This document shows positions 53,593-62,073 of a stretch of 64,000 nucleotides of DNA, piece after piece. The translations under genes were made by a program, and so were the position numbers. Source of the DNA: an uncultured Eubacterium sp. (GTDB lineage Bacteria; Bacillota; Clostridia; Lachnospirales; Lachnospiraceae); assembly GCA_910578975.1 (NCBI GenBank), contig CAJTRZ010000011.1, positions 1-64,000 on the forward strand. Reading direction: 5' to 3'. Every line of letters begins with the position of its first letter. Position 1 is the stretch's first letter. The notes under the pieces were generated by a model. It ran no database searches and was not told the DNA's origin. It saw only the letters and a list, made by a program, of their open reading frames with translations.

Positions 53593-54345
53593 TTAGTCCC
53601 ACTCTAACTCAACAGGACAATGATCTGACCCTAATATTTCTGTGTGTATCGCTGCATCTTTCATTCTATCCTTAATATTTTCGGATACAATAAAATAGTC
53701 GATACGCCAACCTGCATTTTTTTCACGTGCCTTAAATCGGTATGACCACCAACTATAAACACTTTCTGTATCTGGATAAAAATAACGAAAACTATCCACA
53801 AAACCACTGTTTAAAAGTTCTGTCATTTTCTCTCGTTCCTCGTCTGTAAACCCTGCATTCTTTCTATTCGTCTTAGGATTCTTAAGATCTATTTCCTTAT
53901 GTGCCACATTCATATCACCGCAGACAATGACCCCTTTCTTTTGCGCCAGATGATTCAGATATTTTCGAAAATCATCCTCCCACTCCATACGATAATCCAG
54001 CCTTGCCAGTTCATTTTGGGAATTTGGAGTGTAAACCGTAATGAGGTAATAATCTTCATATTCCAGTGTAATTACACGTCCCTCCTGATCATGCTTTTCA
54101 ATTCCCATTCCATAGCTTACAGATATTGGTTTATGTTTTGTAAATATTGCTGTTCCAGAATATCCTTTTTTCACTGCATAATTCCAATACTGAGAATATC
54201 CGGGCAAATCCAACTCAATCTGACCTTCCTGTAACTTTGTCTCCTGTAAACAAAAAAAATCAGCATCTAATTTTTCAAAATCTTCTAAGAAGTTTTTTCC
54301 TACGCAGGCACGTAGTCCATTCACATTCCATGATATAAATTTCAT
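53593..54345 (-). CDS. xth: Exodeoxyribonuclease III
   Basis: The 250-residue enzyme has MKFISWNVNGLRA, FFCLQETKL, SGTAIFTK, VCGDMNVAHKEIDLKNP, GWRIDYFIVS and LGSDHCPVELE, covering all ExoIII/APE1 active-site segments. It cuts at abasic sites and trims 3' ends in base excision repair. Only 2 nt separate it from the AadA-like gene, and it appears to be co-transcribed. Confidence 0.93.
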   Translation of the reverse strand: MKFISWNVNGLRACVGKNFLEDFEKLDADFFCLQETKLQEGQIELDLPGYSQYWNYAVKKGYSGTAIFTKHKPISVSYGMGIEKHDQEGRVITLEYEDYYLITVYTPNSQNELARLDYRMEWEDDFRKYLNHLAQKKGVIVCGDMNVAHKEIDLKNPKTNRKNAGFTDEEREKMTELLNSGFVDSFRYFYPDTESVYSWWSYRFKAREKNAGWRIDYFIVSENIKDRMKDAAIHTEILGSDHCPVELEWD

Positions 54346-54347
54346 TC

Positions 54348-55109
54348 TTAATCTCCATTCACTTTAATTTGTTCTATCATTTCTTCTGCAAAATCCAATA
54401 ATATTTCTTTATTTTCATTTATTATTTCGTCTGTTTCATAGCATTGTAATGTACTCAAAATTAACCTTTTATACTTTTGATTCACATTTCTAATTGCCCA
54501 TTTCCCGCCTTCCACTTTAGACAGACATAACCTTTCTTCCAAAAATGCTGCCACCCTGCACAAATTAAGTATAACATATACCGGGCTTATAAGAATATCT
54601 TCTTTCGCATTTTTTACATCTTCCCATATACTGTCTATATAGCATTCGTCCTGTACTTTTCCAAACACTTCTGCAATCTCTTTCCCATATAATACAATGC
54701 CATATTGATTTATTATCATAAAGTGCGCAGCAAGATCCTTATCGATTCCATTCATCTTTTCTATGTACTCGTAAGGATTGTTTTTAAACCTTTGTAAATG
54801 TGCAATAGAAAAATGCAATTCAAATCTCGTAGGATACACAAAAGGCTTGCAGAATTCTTTCTTTACGATGCTGACTTCTATTCCTTTTGGAGGTGCCTGT
54901 TCATTCAACTTCACTACACTGTTCATAAAACTCATCTTCTGCTTTTCTGTCATCTCATTTTCTATTACAACAATGATATCTATATCACTTTTATTAGGAT
55001 TAAAACAGCCCATAGCCAGAGAGCCGTGGAGATACACACCTGTTAAATCATCTGAAAATATATCCTTACACATATTTGTAAAATCATTTATTACATCTTG
55101 GTATAACAT
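54348..55109 (-). CDS. AadA/ANT-like aminoglycoside nucleotidyltransferase
   Basis: The 253-residue protein has the nucleotidyltransferase motif GVYLHGSLAMGCFNPNKSDIDIIVV, with the two catalytic Asp, and RFELHFS, a pattern of the ANT(9)/AadA group. A DUF4111-like helical C-terminal domain holds VILNLCRVAAFLEE and GGKWAIRN. These enzymes adenylylate spectinomycin or streptomycin, though chromosomal homologues may serve other roles. It lies three genes from an Lsa-type ABC-F. Confidence 0.78.
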   Translation of the reverse strand: MLYQDVINDFTNMCKDIFSDDLTGVYLHGSLAMGCFNPNKSDIDIIVVIENEMTEKQKMSFMNSVVKLNEQAPPKGIEVSIVKKEFCKPFVYPTRFELHFSIAHLQRFKNNPYEYIEKMNGIDKDLAAHFMIINQYGIVLYGKEIAEVFGKVQDECYIDSIWEDVKNAKEDILISPVYVILNLCRVAAFLEERLCLSKVEGGKWAIRNVNQKYKRLILSTLQCYETDEIINENKEILLDFAEEMIEQIKVNGD

Positions 55110-55148
55110 GAGTTTTCTTCCTTTTTTCCTATTTTTTGTTTATTAAAA

Positions 55149-55511
55149 TCACATCGGTGTGCCAACTTCTATTAAATTTCCATCCGGGTCATAAAAGCGG
55201 ACTACTTTCTGTCCCCATGAATGCTTCATCAAATGATTCACATAACAAATTGGTTCATCATAGTTTTCTAATTTTTCTACAAATCCTTCTATATCTTTCT
55301 CTTCAAAATAAAGTTCTGTAGAATTATTTTCCGGTATGACTTCCCTTTGTATAAATTCTTGCCATATAGAAGCATCCTGCAATACCAACCCTTCTGTCAA
55401 AATCACGTTACCGTCATTATCTAAAATAACATCCAGTCCAAACAGGTCTTTATAGAATTTCTTTGACTTCTCAATATCTTTTACGACAATTAACACATTT
55501 CTTAATTTCAT
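55149..55511 (-). CDS. VOC-family (glyoxalase/bleomycin-resistance-like) protein
   Basis: The 120-residue protein has two beta-alpha-beta modules (NVLIVVKDIEKSKKFYKDLFG and VRFYDPDGNLIEVGTPM). The C-terminal Glu is a typical metal ligand. VOC proteins include glyoxalase I, FosA and bleomycin-binding proteins; the role is not determinable. AGGAG precedes the ATG, and it follows the ABC-F gene by 23 nt. Confidence 0.8.
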   Translation of the reverse strand: MKLRNVLIVVKDIEKSKKFYKDLFGLDVILDNDGNVILTEGLVLQDASIWQEFIQREVIPENNSTELYFEEKDIEGFVEKLENYDEPICYVNHLMKHSWGQKVVRFYDPDGNLIEVGTPM

Positions 55512-55534
55512 TCTGTTCTCCTAATTATCCCTTT

Positions 55535-57019
55535 TTATGATCCTATCTCGATAACACGTGTAGCAATATTTTTTACAAATGTTGAATCATGCTCTACAAA
55601 AATTAATGTAGGTTCATACTCCATAATCAACCGTTCTATTTGTATTTTTGACAAAACGTCTATATAATTTAATGGTTCATCCCAGATATAAATATGTGCC
55701 TGTTTTCCTAAACTTGCAGCAAGCAGCACTTTCTTTTTCTGTCCTTCACTATAGTTCTCTATCCTTTTATCAAACTGGTCTCTAGGAAAATCCAATTTCC
55801 TTAATATTGTCATAAATAACGTTTCATCAACCATACTTTCTCTGGCATATTCATGTAAAGTACCTGCAAGCCCCTCTGTAGACTGTGGAACAACTGAAAT
55901 AATCAAACCTCCTGCATGAAAGATTTCTCCTGTATATTTTATATTTTCTCCACAAATCAATTTTAGTACCGAGGATTTACCACATCCATTTTTACCCGTT
56001 AAAGCAATTCTTTCGTTCTGCATGACAGCAAAATTTACATCTTTGCAAACCTCTTTATCATCATAGGAGATTGCAATATTCGACAACTCTAGCAGCCTAC
56101 TGCTATGATGATGTATCGGGCGCAATTCTAAATCAGAACAAACTTCAATATCTTTTAGCAGCTTTGATTTTTCACGAATAGCCATCTGTTGACGTGACTC
56201 CAGACTCTTAGAGCGCTTCATCATCTTTGCAGCTTTATGACCTACATATCCCCTGTCTATTTTTGAACCAGAGTTCGTTGTTCCTTTTTTTGATTTTTCA
56301 ACTCTGCCTGACCATTCTCCATTTTGCTTTGATGCCTCTGATAACCTCTTGATATCTTTATTTAATTTTTCATTCTGCGCCAGTTCAAAATTATCCTGCT
56401 GCTCTTTATTTTGAAACCATGATGAAAAATTTCCTTTTTGAATCTCTATATTCGTTTTATTAATTGACAAAACATGATCAATACATTCATCCAATAAAAC
56501 TCTGTCATGTGATACAAGAATAAATCCTTTTTTCCTCTTTAAATACTTTTTTACAGAGTCACGGGCTACATAATCAAGATGATTCGTAGGCTCATCAATA
56601 AGTAAAAATGCATTTGAGGCTAAAAACAAAGCAGCAAGCAATACTTTTGTCTGCTCACCATTAGATAATGTTTCAAAAGGTCTGTACAGCACTTCATCCT
56701 CAACATCTAATTGCGCTAATTCACATGATATTTCCCATTCCATAACCTCTGGACATATTTCCCTGAGAATTTCCAAGGTTTCTCTGCTTTTATCATCCAC
56801 ATGATATGGAAAATATTCAAAATTCACACTAGAGTGGATTTTACCCTTATATTCATATTTTCCTAATAACAAATTAAGAAATGTTGTTTTTCCACGTCCA
56901 TTTCTTCCTATAAAACCAAGTTTCCAATTCGTATCAATTTGAAAACTGACATCCTCAAAAACCATATCATAACTTCCATCATATCCAAATGATAATTTAT
57001 TAACATCTATCAACGACAT
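55535..57019 (-). CDS. Lsa-family ABC-F ribosomal protection protein
   Basis: The 494-residue ABC-F protein resembles the Lsa group along its length: TNWKLGFIGRNGRGKTTFL, SNAFLLIDEPTNHLD, GFILVSHDR, a basic linker around MKRSKSLESRQQ, LTGKNGCGKSSVLKL and IYIWDEPLNYIDV. Lsa proteins displace lincosamides, streptogramin A and pleuromutilins from the ribosome. Both ATP sites look intact except for the second Walker B and Q-loop details normal in Lsa. Whether it confers resistance is inference. It is 12 nt downstream of the thioesterase gene. Confidence 0.82.
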   Translation of the reverse strand: MSLIDVNKLSFGYDGSYDMVFEDVSFQIDTNWKLGFIGRNGRGKTTFLNLLLGKYEYKGKIHSSVNFEYFPYHVDDKSRETLEILREICPEVMEWEISCELAQLDVEDEVLYRPFETLSNGEQTKVLLAALFLASNAFLLIDEPTNHLDYVARDSVKKYLKRKKGFILVSHDRVLLDECIDHVLSINKTNIEIQKGNFSSWFQNKEQQDNFELAQNEKLNKDIKRLSEASKQNGEWSGRVEKSKKGTTNSGSKIDRGYVGHKAAKMMKRSKSLESRQQMAIREKSKLLKDIEVCSDLELRPIHHHSSRLLELSNIAISYDDKEVCKDVNFAVMQNERIALTGKNGCGKSSVLKLICGENIKYTGEIFHAGGLIISVVPQSTEGLAGTLHEYARESMVDETLFMTILRKLDFPRDQFDKRIENYSEGQKKKVLLAASLGKQAHIYIWDEPLNYIDVLSKIQIERLIMEYEPTLIFVEHDSTFVKNIATRVIEIGS

Positions 57020-57031
57020 ATTATTTTCCTC

Positions 57032-57508
57032 CTAAAATCCTTCTCTTTTCCTTTGAATCCTAAGTTCTTTTCTTCGTTTTGCTGCTTCCCACTCAGCTTC
57101 TTCCCCTTCATTTTCCAATATAATTCCAGGTATCTGCATCGGTTCACCATTCTCACCAATCGCAACCAAGGTTAAGTAAGCACGGTTAATCGGTCTGCGC
57201 ATACCATTTAAATCTTCTACGTAAGTATCCACACGAATTTCCATAGATGTGTTTCCCACATAAGAAACTTTTCCAATCAAAACGAGCAAATCATTCTGAT
57301 AAGCACCTCTGATAAATCTTAAATTATCTACAGACGCTGTAACAACATTTGTCTGTGTATGCCTTATGGCAACTAAACCTGCAATTTCATCTATCCACTC
57401 CATCAGTTTTCCACCAAAAAGTCTTCCGGCACCGTTTAAATGCTCTGGTCTTACCTGATAAACCTGCTCTATCATGGAATCTGATACTTTTTTCATTTTT
57501 CGCTCCAT
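57032..57508 (-). CDS. Hotdog-fold acyl-CoA thioesterase
   Basis: The 158-residue protein has the YciA/BFIT pattern: RPEHLNGAGRLFGGKLMEWIDEIAGLVA, then VTASVDNLRFI and a terminal charged tail. It hydrolyses acyl-CoA in the cytosol. It probably heads the operon with the ABC-F gene. Start could also be the ATG four codons later, which has GGAG at good spacing. Confidence 0.85.
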   Translation of the reverse strand: MERKMKKVSDSMIEQVYQVRPEHLNGAGRLFGGKLMEWIDEIAGLVAIRHTQTNVVTASVDNLRFIRGAYQNDLLVLIGKVSYVGNTSMEIRVDTYVEDLNGMRRPINRAYLTLVAIGENGEPMQIPGIILENEGEEAEWEAAKRRKELRIQRKREGF

Positions 57509-57673
57509 TTTTCCTGCCTTTCTATTATAAAAACCAATTTTTGTAAAACGATTTTTCTTTATTCTTTCATACTTTTATAGTATTGTCTATTCTTTTTTAT
57601 TTTTGTTAATAAAATCGGGCTATAAAAAAGGAAGGGATAGTTTTCTATCTCCTTACATAAGACATAATTTAAA

Positions 57674-57937
57674 TTTACATATATAAAGTATTATTTTTTG
57701 AATTTTCAGATGTATTTTAAACATTCTATTTCAAGTAATCAGACTAATTTACATATATAACTCTTTTATTTTTCATATTGATATGTAATATATTTTCATT
57801 TTTCATGAATATTTAAACACTTTTACATATATGTTTTGTGGTTAGACAATAAAATATATGTAAATTATTCCCATTTTTTATAACTTTTTAATACTTTTAC
57901 ATATGTATCTTGTGTTCTGGCAAATAAATATATGTAA
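57674..57937. repeat. Array of TTTACATATA sites including two tandem 74-bp units
   Basis: Copies are TTTACATATATA at 57674-57685 and 57748-57759, then TTTTACATATATG at 57821-57833 with its inverse ATATATGTAAA at 57854-57864, and TTTTACATATGTA at 57895-57907 with ATATATGTAA at 57928-57937; ATATGTAATATAT also lies at 57781. The last two pairs form imperfect units repeated every 74 bp, each with arms 33 bp apart, and the first two copies are also 74 bp apart. Nearby, a weak hairpin followed by T lies at about 57626-57655. The 57509-58048 interval holds no ORF. It may be a regulator-binding array or a small-RNA locus. Confidence 0.65.
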
Positions 57938-57990
57938 TGTATATTTATATGACAAAAATTTAGCAAATCGACTAAGAGCAATTTATAACA

Positions 57991-58018
57991 TAAAAAAGGG
58001 ACTCTTTTACAGCCCCTT
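57991..58018 (-). terminator. DUF305 gene terminator
   Basis: AAGGGGCT pairs with AGTCCCTT (one wobble) around a 7-nt loop, followed by TTTTTT on the minus strand. Confidence 0.75.
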
Positions 58019-58048
58019 CTACCTTCTATACTGATTTTTTTATTTATT

Positions 58049-58618
58049 CTAATATCTGATACTTCGCAGTAACTGTTCCATTTGTTGTACGCCTCTCTCT
58101 TGAGAAGTAATAATTTCCTCTAAAATAGGGATGAGCCCAGGACAAATATCATAACATAAAGCATTATGACTCAATGCAATAGCCCCCTCATGATGAGGAA
58201 TCATTTCCTGCATGAAATTAGCATTAATCCGATTCGTACTTGGTGCACTTTCCATTCCACAAAACATTGTATTCATAATGTTATTTCCCTTACATTGGTA
58301 TGACTCCACTGCCGAAATATCATTTATCAATTCAGAACAATAACACAAAATTTCCTGCATATTTTCTATGCTCTTTGTCTGTTCTTCAATTATTTGCAAA
58401 GCGATATTCTGTAGCGGTATACATGTTGTATATTGTAAAAGATTTTCAGACATTTCAATGGCAGCTCTGTGGTGTGGTATCATCTGAACAATAAAATTAT
58501 AGGAAATGCTGTCACTTAACTGTACTTCTGTCATCTCATCTATCATTGTATTCAAAATACAATAAAATTTATTTAGGTAAGCTTTTGCCACATTGCTTAA
58601 TTCACATCTGCAATTCAT
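58049..58618 (-). CDS. Duplicated DUF305 protein
   Basis: The 189-residue protein contains two similar helical halves: MIPHHRAAIEMSENLL near residue 47 and MIPHHEGAIALSHNAL near residue 138. MxxHH is the DUF305 signature, a ferritin-like helix pair often linked to metal binding, especially copper. There is no signal peptide, unlike many DUF305 proteins, and several Cys are present. It might bind metals in the cytosol. It carries its own terminator. Confidence 0.8.
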   Translation of the reverse strand: MNCRCELSNVAKAYLNKFYCILNTMIDEMTEVQLSDSISYNFIVQMIPHHRAAIEMSENLLQYTTCIPLQNIALQIIEEQTKSIENMQEILCYCSELINDISAVESYQCKGNNIMNTMFCGMESAPSTNRINANFMQEMIPHHEGAIALSHNALCYDICPGLIPILEEIITSQERGVQQMEQLLRSIRY

Positions 58619-58702
58619 AAAGTGTCCCTGAATATTTTTATTTTATAATATTCATAAATTAAAGGTTGGTTCGCTTACTTTTTTATGTGACATCGTCTAC
58701 AA

Positions 58703-59338
58703 TTACTTATTCTTCCTAACCGGATGCCTAACCACTGTCCTCAACTTAGACACATCGCACCTTCTTGGATCACTCAAATATATTTCATGATGATAACGCT
58801 CTGGTGTAATATCAATTTCATACCCCTCTTCTTTGGCAAAACTGTCCATTGACACAATCGTAGCCGGCTCATCATCATACGAACCAATATGCATACACTG
58901 TACACACTTTCCTTCATCATAAGTAAAGTATTCTACTTTCGAAAAGTCCATTTTCTTTTTTCTTTCAGCCTCTTCAACTGCCCAATCAAAATCCTCTTTA
59001 CTTACAAAATCCGGCAGACGTATCATGGAAATCCAATGAAATTCATCTTTTTTCGAATAATCAATTCCCTTTGTATTTTCCTGCCACCACAAGCCTTCAA
59101 GAGGTGGTACAACATATTGAAAATATCCCTCAATTTGATGCGTCCCCTTATAACTCATTTTTATAGTAAAAGCAATCGCATACAACAATCCTATTGCTTT
59201 TTTATAATCTCCCTCTTCATCGTTGGGATTCCCTATTCCTCTCACTGCGATATAATTCATCTTTGGAATATCAACAATTACCGGCTTCTTGGGAGGCAAA
59301 TAAAACTCCTTATATTCTTTTTTATAATCAAAAGCCAT
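58703..59338 (-). CDS. GyrI-like small-molecule binding protein
   Basis: Starting at ATG 59336-59338 (GGAGGAAAG upstream), the 211-residue protein has KPVIVDIPKMNYIAVRGIGNPND, typical of stand-alone GyrI-like (SOUL/GyrI fold) proteins related to the ligand domain of BmrR/Rob. FHWISMIRLPDFV and VQCMHIGSYDDEP are further landmarks. It probably binds a hydrophobic compound. No DNA-binding domain is present. Confidence 0.82.
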   Translation of the reverse strand: MAFDYKKEYKEFYLPPKKPVIVDIPKMNYIAVRGIGNPNDEEGDYKKAIGLLYAIAFTIKMSYKGTHQIEGYFQYVVPPLEGLWWQENTKGIDYSKKDEFHWISMIRLPDFVSKEDFDWAVEEAERKKKMDFSKVEYFTYDEGKCVQCMHIGSYDDEPATIVSMDSFAKEEGYEIDITPERYHHEIYLSDPRRCDVSKLRTVVRHPVRKNK

Positions 59339-59466
59339 TTCCCTTTCCTCCAATCACTTTTCTATTCTTTTTGTTATCTATATTTATATCTTACATAAAA
59401 TCTTTTTTCAATCTTTAGGTATCTATATCATATATTTTATTAATGAATAAATATGGAGAAAACTAT

Positions 59467-60456
59467 ATGAAACGTTGTGTTCCATTAGAACCAGCAGCAG
59501 AGAATGTCTGCAATCAAAGTTCCATTCCACCACTCATCTTTCAATTACCCCCAAAGCAGGGGCGTATGGTATTGGAGAAAGCCCAGGATGCTCCTGTCTA
59601 CAAATATCCTGCAGATGTCTGTGAAACAAAAGTTGAAACAACCTGGGGACAAATTCCTATCTATTTTGTCACTCCCAAAACGTGTGATCCTATTCAAAAT
59701 GTAATCTTTTATATCCATGGTGCCGGCTGGGTGTTCGGCAGTTTCCATACACACGAAAAACTTGTTAGAGAACTTGCAGCGCGTACCAACTCACTTGTTG
59801 TATTTCCTGAATATACCCGTTCACCAGAAGCCAAATATCCCATAGCCATTGAGCAATGTTATTTTGTTCTGTCACATATCTGGGAAATTACAAGCGGACA
59901 ATATGCCAACTGCAAATTGAACACCAAATGCACAAATCGTAACACACTTACCGTCGCTGGTGACAGCGTCGGTGGAAATATGGCGATTGCCATGTGTCTT
60001 ATGGCAAAAATGCGTTGTGGTCCCCAAATACAAAAACTGCTTTTATATTACCCTGTAACAAATGCTTGTTTTGATACTCCATCATATTGCCAGTTTGCTA
60101 CAAACTATTATCTTTATCGAGAAGGAATGCAGTGGTTCTGGAATCAGTACACCACCAATCCCGCTGATAGAAACCAGATTACTGCCTCACCACTGTGTGC
60201 AGATACAGAATGTCTAAAAAATTTCCCTGAAACCATGATTATTAATGGTCAGGCAGATGTTTTACGCAGTGAGGGGGAAGCTTTTGGCGAGAAACTTCGC
60301 TGTGCGGGAGTGGATGTTACTGCTTTACGTATTCAAGGTACTATTCATGACTTTGTAATGCTAAATTCTCTCGACCAGACCAGCGCCTGCCGGATTGCAA
60401 TGGATGCTTCTACAGAATGGATTAATCGAAACAGACAATGTACGAATAATAAGTAG
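59467..60456 (+). CDS. Alpha/beta hydrolase of the HSL (acetyl esterase) family
   Basis: The ATG at 59467 (GGAGAAAACTAT upstream) gives 329 residues; an earlier ATG at 59443 lacks a ribosome site. The oxyanion motif is YIHGAGWVFG (HGGG variant), the nucleophile GDSVGGNMA, the acid in GQADVLRSEGE and the His in TIHDFVML, in the order of hormone-sensitive-lipase-like esterases. It should cleave short-chain acyl esters in the cytosol. It is followed 117 nt later by the His/Cys-rich gene on the same strand. Confidence 0.88.
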   Translation: MKRCVPLEPAAENVCNQSSIPPLIFQLPPKQGRMVLEKAQDAPVYKYPADVCETKVETTWGQIPIYFVTPKTCDPIQNVIFYIHGAGWVFGSFHTHEKLVRELAARTNSLVVFPEYTRSPEAKYPIAIEQCYFVLSHIWEITSGQYANCKLNTKCTNRNTLTVAGDSVGGNMAIAMCLMAKMRCGPQIQKLLLYYPVTNACFDTPSYCQFATNYYLYREGMQWFWNQYTTNPADRNQITASPLCADTECLKNFPETMIINGQADVLRSEGEAFGEKLRCAGVDVTALRIQGTIHDFVMLNSLDQTSACRIAMDASTEWINRNRQCTNNK

Positions 60457-60572
60457 TCTTCTACGATTTATATAATATTGTTTCTTGATATTTATTGATT
60501 AGATATGTCCGATTCATTCGTTGCACGTTCTATTATGTCCCGCATATTATAAAGAAAAAAAGGAGAGTTTTT

Positions 60573-60809
60573 ATGTCGAATAATTTTAGATGCTCATGCA
60601 ATGGCAGTCATCAAAGCCATAATCATGCCCCTTGTCACACATGCCACAACGACCACCATCACGGCAATGATTGGCGTGATGAGCGTAGAGATGACTGGCG
60701 TGACGAGCGTAGAGATGACTGGCGTGACGAACAGAGAGATGATAGACACCATGAACACAGGAATAACAGATGCAACTGGTGCAATAATAATTTCTGGCCT
60801 TGGAGATAA
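60573..60809 (+). CDS. His/Cys-rich small protein with DDWRDERR repeats
   Basis: The ATG at 60573 behind AAAAGGAGAG gives 78 residues. The N-terminal half is rich in Cys and His (CSCNGSHQSHNHAPCHTCHN, then HHH), the middle has three copies of an 8-residue charged repeat (D/N-D-W-R-D-E-R/Q-R), and the end has CNWCNNNFWPW. The composition suggests metal binding or self-assembly. No signal peptide is visible. It matches no family I know. A strong terminator follows. Confidence 0.7.
   Translation: MSNNFRCSCNGSHQSHNHAPCHTCHNDHHHGNDWRDERRDDWRDERRDDWRDEQRDDRHHEHRNNRCNWCNNNFWPWR
60669..60740 (+). repeat. Three tandem 24-bp repeats inside the His/Cys-rich gene
   Basis: Units 60669-60692, 60693-60716 and 60717-60740 share GATTGGCGTGATGAGCGTAG-type sequence with a few substitutions, the first two differing at only two bases. 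Each encodes one 8-residue repeat. Confidence 0.85.
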
Positions 60810-60828
60810 TTCCAGAATTTAATTTTTT

Positions 60829-60856
60829 ACCCCGGCTTTAGCCGGGGTATCTCTTT
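60829..60856 (+). terminator. Terminator of the His/Cys-rich gene
   Basis: ACCCCGGC pairs with GCCGGGGT around TTTA, followed by ATCTCTTTTC, about 20 nt after the stop codon. Confidence 0.8.
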
Positions 60857-60914
60857 TCTTTTACTATGTTATTCTTTCAGACTATCAAAGCTTTCGTCTA
60901 TATTTTCATTATTA

Positions 60915-61217
60915 CTATACCTCGAAATCAATGCAGACTCTATTTTTTGTAAATGGTCGTACTTTACCATCAGCCACTTTCACATGTTCAGGATGTACTG
61001 CATATTCTTTCAAAGACTGTTCTTTATCAAACGTAGAATCCAGCATTAAATCCGCATTTGACGAATCCAGACCATAAATATTCACTTTAATATCCAATAA
61101 TCCGGAAATTTTTCCTTGAAGGCTTTCAAGCCCCTCCTTGATCTCTTTCTTTATTTCCATCTTCTCCTCTTCTGAAAATTCATCCTTTAACTGCCATAAA
61201 ATAATATGTTTAACCAT
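60915..61217 (-). CDS. Dabb (stress-responsive A/B barrel) protein
   Basis: The 100-residue protein starts MVKHIILWQLKDEFS and has YAVHPEHVKVAD near residue 75, both signatures of Dabb-domain proteins. These form dimeric ferredoxin-like barrels. The function in bacteria is mostly unknown; some relatives act on small aromatic compounds. AGGGAAGGAG precedes the start. Confidence 0.85.
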   Translation of the reverse strand: MVKHIILWQLKDEFSEEEKMEIKKEIKEGLESLQGKISGLLDIKVNIYGLDSSNADLMLDSTFDKEQSLKEYAVHPEHVKVADGKVRPFTKNRVCIDFEV

Positions 61218-61258
61218 ATTTTTCTCCTTCCCTGTAGACCTACTCTTATATTTATTGA

Positions 61259-61789
61259 TTACAATTCACACTCTAACTGACAATCATATGGTTCTTCTTC
61301 CACATGCTTTTGATGATATACCTGTGCTTGGGTACATCCCAATGATTTATAAAACGCCTGACTCTCCACTGCAGAATGTGCAGATATATATAACTTTTTT
61401 GCGCCTCTTTCCTTCGCCCATTCTTTCGCTGCAAGAAAAAGTGCCTTTCCAAGCCCCTGACCACGCATATCTTCTGATATATGAATACTAGACAAATCGA
61501 GATATTTTTGCTCACCACCAAACAAGCCCGATTCAACTGAAACAAAACCTTTTAATACATCATCACAAAATGCTGCATACACAAAACCACCTGTATTAAC
61601 AGTATTTTTCAAACATGCGATTAACACTTCATAATCTTTTTCTGTCCAATCATCAATAAACGGATCACTTCGAATAACCCATTTATCATTTTCTTTTCGC
61701 CAGCAGTCTGTAACAATCTGATGACGTATAAATTTTGTAAATAACTTCCTGCATATTTCTTCTTCTCTCAAATTTCTATATTCAATCAT
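61259..61789 (-). CDS. GNAT-family N-acetyltransferase
   Basis: The 176-residue protein has DLSSIHISEDMRGQGLGKALFLAAKEWA (acetyl-CoA binding motif A) and AFYKSLGCTQAQVY (motif B). An N-terminal extension of about 60 residues has FTKFIRHQIVTDCW. The C-terminal acidic segment (EEEPYDCQLECEL) resembles GNATs often labelled as acetyltransferases of unknown target. No clear ribosome site was seen in the upstream 20 nt. Confidence 0.83.
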   Translation of the reverse strand: MIEYRNLREEEICRKLFTKFIRHQIVTDCWRKENDKWVIRSDPFIDDWTEKDYEVLIACLKNTVNTGGFVYAAFCDDVLKGFVSVESGLFGGEQKYLDLSSIHISEDMRGQGLGKALFLAAKEWAKERGAKKLYISAHSAVESQAFYKSLGCTQAQVYHQKHVEEEPYDCQLECEL

Positions 61790-61870
61790 TTACTATTATT
61801 CCTTCTTTTTAACAAACTTTGCATATTTCTTTTTATTATGAACATCCTATTTATGAAAGGATGGTGCTAT

Positions 61871-62035
61871 ATGAATAACAAAAATAAATCAACAAACGCC
61901 TACGACGACGGAAACATTCCTGAAATAGACCTACCTAAAGATAGCTATTCCAATAAGCCAGATTATAATGTTGAACCTTTGCCAGAATCATCGCGCCCTA
62001 GAAAGGACGGTCCTGGTGGAGACTGCGGAGAATAA
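61871..62035 (+). CDS. Small hydrophilic protein of unknown function
   Basis: An ATG at 61871 behind AAAGGATGG gives 54 residues; an earlier ATG at 61838 has no ribosome site. The sequence is polar and Pro-rich, ending in RPRKDGPGGDCGE, with a single Cys. I know no matching family. The stop codon lies inside a 19-bp near-perfect palindrome (62025-62043). The coding potential is moderate; a single-gene transcript between two convergent minus-strand genes is plausible. Confidence 0.5.
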   Translation: MNNKNKSTNAYDDGNIPEIDLPKDSYSNKPDYNVEPLPESSRPRKDGPGGDCGE

Positions 62036-62073
62036 TTCTCCGCTATTACATAATAATAGGCATTATTAATATA

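Noticed and set aside
57674..57937. CRISPR array
   Set aside because: The repeated sites are short (10-13 bp), partly inverted, AT-rich and without unique spacers of uniform length; no cas genes are present.
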